A stretch of DNA of 64,000 bases, taken from Varroa destructor (taxonomy: Eukaryota > Arthropoda > Arachnida > Mesostigmata > Varroidae). A program made the position numbers and the translations under genes. Positions 58,220 to 64,000 of this stretch are shown piece by piece (the stretch's first letter is position 1; each line of letters starts with the position of its first letter). The notes beneath the pieces were generated by a model. It had not been told where the DNA came from, did not search any database, and was given only the letters and a program-made list of their open reading frames with translations. Where the stretch lies: positions 25,956,479-26,020,478 of the forward strand of contig NW_019211455.1 in the NCBI RefSeq assembly GCF_002443255.2. Direction: 5' to 3'.

Positions 58220-58755
58220 TAACGATCGAATTTCGCTAATGAAGGTGTACATTTTAAGCAGTTGGAAAACAAGCATTTGCTCAAACCTAACTTACAAATT
58301 TTATTGATAAAACTCCTTTTTATTTCTAAATACTATAGCTCGCTTTTTTTTTCCCTTTCCTAGTTTTTGTCTCTTAGCTTAATTGATATTTGTAAAATAT
58401 TGTCTGACTACATTTAAGCTAGTCACGCTTCTTGGACCAAACACCTTTTACTTTATCTTTAAGGCTTTAGGATCAGATAAAACTAAGAGCTAGTTTTCTT
58501 GTCTAAATATTTGATATCTTCCGAGTTTTGAACGAATTTCAAATAACGACCCGCGCTTTTCTTTCACTTTTGTGGGGCAAACACGTTAAAGGCGTATGAA
58601 CGAAATCTAACGATTTCATGCTTATTGCTAAACAAAATTATACAACACTGAATAATAAACATATTATCGTGTAATAAAATGTATAATAGTGCGTAACTGT
58701 CAATAACTTTGTCTAAAATACTTTACCGGTAACTGATATAAATCACTGTACTTAA
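58220..58755. other. non-coding, very AT-rich stretch
   Basis: I see no gene. Sequence averages near 30% GC. Confidence 0.7.
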
Positions 58756-58762
58756 TTTATTT

Positions 58763-59050
58763 ATGCAATGTGTTAAACGACGCAAGAGTCGGCGGGTCTC
58801 TCCCTCAAATCGGCTCGTTGATCCCTACGTTAGATATTACGCCGAGTGTCAATGTTTAGTTGGAAGGGTCTGTATAAATTGCAACGTCGTGAACGCTTTT
58901 AACACTGACGAGAGTAACGCTTGCGACGGATCGTCATTCTCACACAGTTGTTCCATTGCCAACCTGTCGTTTACCGTTTTGCCTACTTGTGGTACCAATG
59001 TGACGAGGGTGTGTTCGAAGAAGAGCGCAAATGTCGACAACTTGCTATGA
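58763..59050 (+). CDS. ATG-initiated cysteine-rich ORF, 95 aa
   Basis: The ATG at 58763 opens 95 codons to TGA ending at 59050. The N-terminus is basic (VKRRKSRRVS). Nine cysteines occur at residues 3, 29, 31, 37, 40, 54, 63, 76 and 84, and two N-glycosylation sequons (NLS, NVT) lie in the C-terminal half. Six of the cysteines fall between residues 29 and 63. The ORF is a GC-richer island directly next to very AT-rich DNA. There is no signal peptide at this ATG, which is odd for such a cysteine-rich chain; a signal exon upstream or an internal start is possible. No known cysteine scaffold fits. A 63-codon minus frame overlaps. Confidence 0.35.
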   Translation: MQCVKRRKSRRVSPSNRLVDPYVRYYAECQCLVGRVCINCNVVNAFNTDESNACDGSSFSHSCSIANLSFTVLPTCGTNVTRVCSKKSANVDNLL

Positions 59051-59059
59051 TTGTTTTGT

Positions 59060-59360
59060 CCCGTGTCGAGCGTGCGAACCAGTTATGGTGAGACTAGGAA
59101 GAAAACGCACACCCATTTGACGGTGTCACGCTGTTTACTGTCACATCTGTTGACATAGCTCTAAAAGTGACTCCTCAAATCATTCTTCTAAAAGGTGGGA
59201 ATGTTATCCTACAATGGAAAAATTAAGCTTGCGACTGATACTGAACCGACCAACGAGCCAGAAATATCATTGCTATAGGTTTTCGTTGAGGCCGATGCAG
59301 GAATAGAACCTTCCGCCATGTGTAACAAATGTCCTGCTGCGATTCCTGGATAGCAGATAG
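59060..59360. other. no supportable gene
   Basis: I see nothing firm; a minus-strand ORF (59273-59530) overlaps the next plus-strand ORF. Confidence 0.5.
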
Positions 59361-59363
59361 CGC

Positions 59364-59636
59364 ATGAATTGGAACAGCATCATTAACAGGATTCGCGCAG
59401 AGTTAGCCCTTATGCAGGACCTCAATTTCTTCTTAAATCCTTGCCATAGATTGATTAGATCGCATAATACATTACGCACATGCCTATACAGCAGTGAATT
59501 TAAAAAAATATTTTCCGATAAAAGTCGCATCCGACGTTATAATATAAATGTCTGTATGGTAAGCTGTAGAGCGATCACTCGATCAGAGAGGTTATCCATG
59601 TATGGGTATCTGGAATGCATCACTAGGGTGCTATAA
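59364..59636 (+). CDS. ATG-initiated 90-aa ORF
   Basis: The ATG at 59364 opens 90 codons to 59636. The protein begins MNWNSIINRIRAELALMQDL, helix-like, and stays basic with repeated Arg (KSRIRRYN). Three cysteines lie in the second half. The minus strand is open over two thirds of it, and the start lacks a promoter-like sequence. Function is unknown. Confidence 0.2.
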   Translation: MNWNSIINRIRAELALMQDLNFFLNPCHRLIRSHNTLRTCLYSSEFKKIFSDKSRIRRYNINVCMVSCRAITRSERLSMYGYLECITRVL

Positions 59637-59639
59637 TCA

Positions 59640-60410
59640 TATCTCAATTTGCCCCCAGGACTGTATTACATCAGGTGCCCGCACGTGACGGCACACGATA
59701 GATACGAGGGCTTCCTTGAGTGGAAGAAATTGAGCTGTTTTGCCCGATTCGAATAAAAATTTCGAAAAATGTTATTTGGACATCTGCCCCATCGTGTCAA
59801 GCAGACGATTTTTATGCCGAAGAAGCTGAAGTCTATGTACTCGGCAAAAAAAAAGAAGCAAGAAGCGCTTAATAAGTTCTATCTCGTTGGAGAAGCATGA
59901 AGTCTCAATTTATTCACAGCCTGTTTGTTTAGGCAGAGTTCTCAGCTGAATAACTCTAGAAACGTTTTAATGCGTGAAATTACCGTCTAAAGATACCACA
60001 TAACTAGGCTAGAAAAATGGCTTTTATTGGTAATAGAAACATAACATCGACATGAACAAACGATCAACGTTGCATTTTACGTTGCACGACCCAAAACAAG
60101 ATTCTATCAACTGTGAAAACGTCATAAACAACGCTAAGTTAATATAGAAAATCCAAGACCCAAACAAGCGCTGAAGTTTTCATCAAAAAGTTGCATCAAA
60201 AAAGCTAACGATGTTGGATCTCAATATCTCAATTTGGAACAGGCTTATTTCGTCTATTTTACAAGGATTTCAGATGCATTGCGCCCTTCAGTTTGAAGAA
60301 CAAACCAGAATAGTTAAAAAAAACTTTTGAACGAAACTAGAAAAAAATAAGTGATTGGCAGTCATTAAGCATTAAGTAAATACCAGTTTGGCCACAGCTG
60401 GTTTTTCCGG
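59640..60410. other. non-coding, AT-rich stretch
   Basis: I see no gene here. Confidence 0.65.
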
Positions 60411-60415
60411 TAGTA

Positions 60416-60535
60416 TCACCTTTGAGTGAGAGTTAATAGACGGCCACAAAAGCTAAGTTGATTATTCCGGCTCAATATCGGGTCCTTCATTTTAACTGTA
60501 TATAATTGATTACCAAATTGCTTTCCACCGATGAA
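60416..60535 (-). CDS. candidate exon, minus strand, 39 codons
   Basis: On the minus strand twelve T followed by AG (60537-60536) give a strong acceptor. The frame is open in phase 0 for 39 codons. It closes where CAAAG is followed by GTGATA, so the stop is made by a donor-like GT and the exon could leave in phase 2. The peptide starts FIGGKQFGNQLYTVKMKDPI and has ordinary composition. Product unknown; neighbours not found. Confidence 0.27.
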   Translation of the reverse strand, partial: FIGGKQFGNQLYTVKMKDPILSRNNQLSFCGRLLTLTQR

Positions 60536-60537
60536 CT

Positions 60538-60549
60538 AAAAAAAAAAAA
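60538..60549. repeat. poly-A run, 12 nt
   Basis: Twelve A on the plus strand, acting as the pyrimidine tract of the minus-strand candidate exon next to it. Confidence 0.95.
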
Positions 60550-62725
60550 GATGGAAACGATCCTGCAGTACTAAAATTCCATAACGTTGTTTCGTCTGCC
60601 CTTCATTTTTCAGTTATCGAGTATATGCAACTGCGTTAGATCTAGCATTGTTAGATATAAAACAGAGAACAACTATAAAAAATATTTTTATTGGGAATAG
60701 TGAAACCTGGGAGCCTTTACCGTCGTCGCTGTACGTCCCGTTTCTCGATCTCTATAAAACGGCAACGGGTCTGTTTATGACCCAAAAACTTTCCTCTGGT
60801 TACCGAGAATAGGACCCAACTTTTAATTTCTGCGAAGGCTGTCGTCACATTGAAACAGTATACGATCGTTTGAAGAGGCCGTCTTTTAACGTTCCTTCAT
60901 ATGGCCGTTTGGTACATCATTATCATTTCTTTCTACTCTTTCAGGGTTGCGGCCTTTGCCCTTTTCGTCGTATAAAGGGCGACAAAATTAAGGGCTCGTA
61001 AATGCGATGACACCCGCGCCTTTGATTTCGAACGGACGAAAAAAGCAATTCGGCGGACTTCGCTTGATATTTAGCTAAGGCAAAACTTAGTCAGGCGATG
61101 TTACATGTCAAAGAACGAGTAGGCGATATCCGCGCTCACCTTCAGGGGTACGATAATGCGTGTGCTGTTCAATGAAAGGACGTGCGAAAATACTAAAAAC
61201 GGAAATAAAGTAAGTTCAGTCTATTGTTGAGCATCAGCCGGAGTCGATATTTTATTTCGAAGCGCCTTATAATTATAAGTTACAGCCTTTTTGATCAGTC
61301 GCGGTGATTAATCAATTCAAAGATAAATCGATGCCATAAATAAATGGAGGCTCTGATAAAAAATGAAAACAATTTTTGCAGCGCAACAGAACGAAAAAAA
61401 GACCCTAGTCAGCACAATCAATTCAATGTACGCCTGAATCGGCTTTCGAATAAATGGTAGAGAAATTTGGAGTTTCGCCTTTGAGAGTCAGTTCTTGTCA
61501 AGTAGTGCCATGATAAGATACGGATTAAAGGGAAGAGTTAGTATTTACAATTTTCGGAGATAATTTCTATATACTGCTTCGTTCGATATCCACGAGATAA
61601 TGATACACAAACTTCAAAATGCTGTTTTATGCTTTTTTGATTGCGCTGACGTAGAGACGTTACGTTCTTATTTACTACGAATCTTTGGACGAGCGTTTAA
61701 AACAAGTTATTATCAATCTATTTATTAAACAGGCTGCTCGAACGTGGTAATTAAAAAATCCCCAAATTCAGACGGACAAGCAAAAGTTCGAAGATCGTAC
61801 TTAAATTACTAACCATAAACTATATTTACTTGAAAAACCAAGTGTACGACCAACTGGTTTGTTCGGAGTTATCAGAAAGCGTTTTTTGAAAAGTCCTTTC
61901 ATATATAATAACCAACGACTGCGGGTGCGCACGTTGAACTTATATCTAAACATAATTAATTTACTCAAATTGTACGTAATGGACCCACTGCACAATGTTT
62001 ATGCCAATTATTATAATAGCAAAAGCTGTGTGTCATCTAAGCGCGTAACAAAAACTTCTATATACATTTTTCAACAGTAAGTTGCACGAACTAAGCAGAG
62101 ACGCCCACACAGCTGGTGTAGTCTTCTAGAAATGGCTGTAATATATCACCTTTGATAAACAAATCCAACTGGAAAGAAGCGATAATGCACTGTACTATGA
62201 AGAAAAAATAACAATAGGGTAATGTGGTCCGAGAATAATTCGTGCACAGTCTGACTCATACGTGTTGTTGATATGAGGCCGTATATGTACAGGGTATGAG
62301 TACGAACTAAGATAGTGGGGTATCCATATAATATACTAGCCGATTGGTTAGTTCTAGTTCGACGATAGTTATCTGATCCAGATCCACATTTTAAATCCTT
62401 ATAAGGGCAGGCCGCCTGACAGATAAGGTGTTCGAGATTTGTGACTGATGCATTTTATTTAAATGGCATAAACCTGGCCACTCATACGGCAACAATATGA
62501 AGACACTGCTCGCCGCACGTAACTCGACGCTTTATGTCTGCGAAACGATAATGAAACATTTGAAAATTGGGTTGCACAGGCCACGCTAAGATACGAAAAC
62601 GTAAATCTCTTACTAGGCATAAGTAGCCGTTGCAAAGAACCCACGTGATACCTGGTTCTGGTTATGCAAATGCAACAATGGGCACGGTATGAGACACGAC
62701 CCAGCTACAGGGACGGAACTTCTTG
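60550..62725. other. non-coding, AT-rich stretch
   Basis: No gene is supported. A plus-strand frame (61859-62080) ends at ACA-GTAAGT but lacks an acceptor or ATG; the minus strand overlaps it with a 64-codon frame. Confidence 0.5.
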
Positions 62726-62731
62726 AAATAG

Positions 62732-63340
62732 GCTATCGTACAGAAAACCTCAAGACACCTTAAAAATTATGTTTATTTTGAGAGCTTCGGCACACCGTGC
62801 ACAAACCACCTTATTTACATAATAGGGGCCAGCTTGATACTCGCTCAGATATTGCCAGGTGAATCTATTTTTGTGATTATATACTTACGTTTAAAGCTTT
62901 CCTCTCCCAGGAATTTCGTTGATTTGTCCTTGCTACTGTGCTCGAAGCCGCTATTGAGCGCGGCCACGCACAGGAATTGTATGCAGTACTGTATATTTCG
63001 CCTCATTATCCTAAACACTCTGATGCTGAATGTATCCGGGACGCCATCGCTTCCGCCTCAAAAGTCACAGACACAGTTTTTTATAAGCGTTTTGTTCATT
63101 AAACGTCTAACGAGTCTCAACGTCCCTACGGTCACTTCAAGCCCGTACCTCTCTCACGAGACACCTGCCTCTTGTCACAATAGCGCTAACTTAACCGCTT
63201 CCATCTATATCTTCATCACCAAAGCGGTGTATTACAACACACTCGAACCCCACTCGTTGTTTTTCGTTGTCGCACTTGCTCGCTATAGAATAGCAAATCT
63301 TTTGGAGCGCATTATTAAAGTCAGTTTATTCATACTATAA
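62732..63340 (+). CDS. longest open stretch of the window, 202 codons
   Basis: The plus strand is open from 62732 to TAA at 63340. The sequence is pyrimidine-rich between 62900 and 63200, which lowers stop frequency. The translation is Leu, Ser, Ile and Thr rich and low in acidic residues, with several hydrophobic stretches (LIILNTLML, FFISVLFI, SIYIFI). This could indicate a membrane protein exon but is also what a stop-poor pyrimidine strand gives. No good acceptor or early ATG precedes it. The minus strand is closed here, which slightly favours the plus strand. Confidence 0.25.
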   Translation, partial: AIVQKTSRHLKNYVYFESFGTPCTNHLIYIIGASLILAQILPGESIFVIIYLRLKLSSPRNFVDLSLLLCSKPLLSAATHRNCMQYCIFRLIILNTLMLNVSGTPSLPPQKSQTQFFISVLFIKRLTSLNVPTVTSSPYLSHETPASCHNSANLTASIYIFITKAVYYNTLEPHSLFFVVALARYRIANLLERIIKVSLFIL

Positions 63341-63344
63341 TCGG

Positions 63345-64000
63345 TTGGGTCGTGACAAGCCTCTTCAAACATCACATGATTGCTTTCTAAACAGCTGATC
63401 AACGGCTGCCTGCTGCTAACCGCTCTTGTTGTCGTAGACCTCATGCCTTCCCGAACTCTCGGATCCTTGGCCTTTTCTACTAGCTAGGTGGCGCCCCCTA
63501 TAGAGACTTTCTGTAGGTTTCGAGTACAGCGGTTAGTTGTTTGTTTCCAATTGCGTTAATGGAATCTTTCACGTGACTTGAAGGCACGAGGCACGCCGAG
63601 TCTAGACTTCACATGTTAAGTATAAACTGGGCGTTTTGCAATAACATAGTGATTCTGACACCCAATTAAAAAAAACAATATTTTTTGTCGAGTATGGTAG
63701 CGAAACTGCACGTACAACTTTTACCCGGTAGAAACGGGTCTGTTATTTCTCTTCTGGATATTAAACTACCGACCCAAATAACACGGTTTAGCCTTCTTTG
63801 GGACATTCACGAATGGCGGACGCTGTTTCATCCCAGAAATGATGCTCTGATTTCCGTTATAACACAAAATTGTCTAAAAAGCGTGACTTTCATTTTTATG
63901 ATTATTTGACTTTTAGAAAATAAACTCTGTGTCTATCCTTAAAAAGGACAGGAAAGAGTCGAGTACCTGGAAGGCATGTACCTACGCTGCATAACGCAGA
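63345..64000. other. no firm feature to window end
   Basis: A plus-strand frame from ATG 63694 gives 71 codons ending at 63909 with ordinary composition but no other support. Nothing else is seen. Confidence 0.45.

Noticed and set aside
61859..62080. 73-codon plus-strand frame ending at ACA-GTAAGT
   Set aside because: No acceptor or ATG, very AT-rich, and the minus strand is equally open.
1..64000. Bacterial, phage or CRISPR features
   Set aside because: No operon-like packing, Shine-Dalgarno-led ORFs, rRNA, spaced direct repeats or recognisable prokaryotic proteins were seen.

Overview
The window looks like nuclear DNA of an invertebrate animal, most likely an arthropod. I judge this from about 40% GC, CpG dinucleotides that are not depleted, scattered microsatellites and homopolymer tracts, a run of exactly 100 N (a standard scaffolding gap), no operon-like packing and no long uninterrupted genes. 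A parasitiform mite would fit the composition, but no sequence here proves a species. I recognise no gene by family, so every gene symbol is left empty.

Null expectation: at this base composition, 128 kb of double-stranded sequence should by chance contain open frames up to about 150 codons, longer in GC-rich or pyrimidine-biased patches. Open length alone is therefore weak evidence. I kept reading frames supported by something more: a pyrimidine tract plus AG directly before the frame, a consensus GT at its end, an ATG followed by a signal-peptide-like hydrophobic core, in-frame similarity between two copies, or a GC-rich ORF island in AT-rich flanks. All remain candidates, with confidence mostly 0.15-0.4.

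Layout. 0-12 kb: mostly non-coding, with candidate exons at 715-799 (+), 6345-6498 (-), 9822-9882 (+) and 10501-10640 (+), an open frame at 2915-3322 (-), two features of structure (poly-G runs and a perfect 25-bp hairpin at 11298-11351), and an ORF at 11941-12237 (+). 12-28 kb: several minus-strand ORFs with signal-peptide-like starts (12593-12856, 18843-19067, 20063-20251, 25118-25339), a minus candidate exon at 15797-16010, and plus-strand pieces at 20828-20929, 21083-21223, 23275-23500, 26276-26374 and 27371-27544; three of the latter are phase-compatible and could form one small gene. 28-35 kb: ORFs at 28252-28647 (+) and 33267-33830 (-), a well-delimited candidate exon at 32626-32792 (+), the assembly gap at 33955-34054, and an ORF at 34534-35001 (+). 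35-44 kb: the emptiest part; its one notable element is a tRNA-like sequence with good Pol III A and B boxes at 41686-41759 (-). 44-53 kb: GC-richer, with ORFs at 44938-45141 and 47944-48153 (+), a signal-peptide exon at 46074-46197 (-), a secreted-protein ORF at 50725-50976 (-) with a TATA-like box, and a 169-codon ATG ORF at 51802-52311 (-). 53-64 kb: AT-rich, with candidate exons at 53372-53548 and 60416-60535 (-), ORFs at 57999-58211, a nine-cysteine ORF at 58763-59050 and 59364-59636 (+), and a 203-codon open stretch at 62732-63340 (+).

The most interesting signal is a pair of minus-strand secreted-protein ORFs 32 kb apart (18.9 kb and 50.8 kb). They share a 42-base in-frame block with 32 identities and no mismatch at any second codon position. 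They may belong to a small dispersed family of secreted peptides. Nothing here shows a pathway linking the candidate genes.
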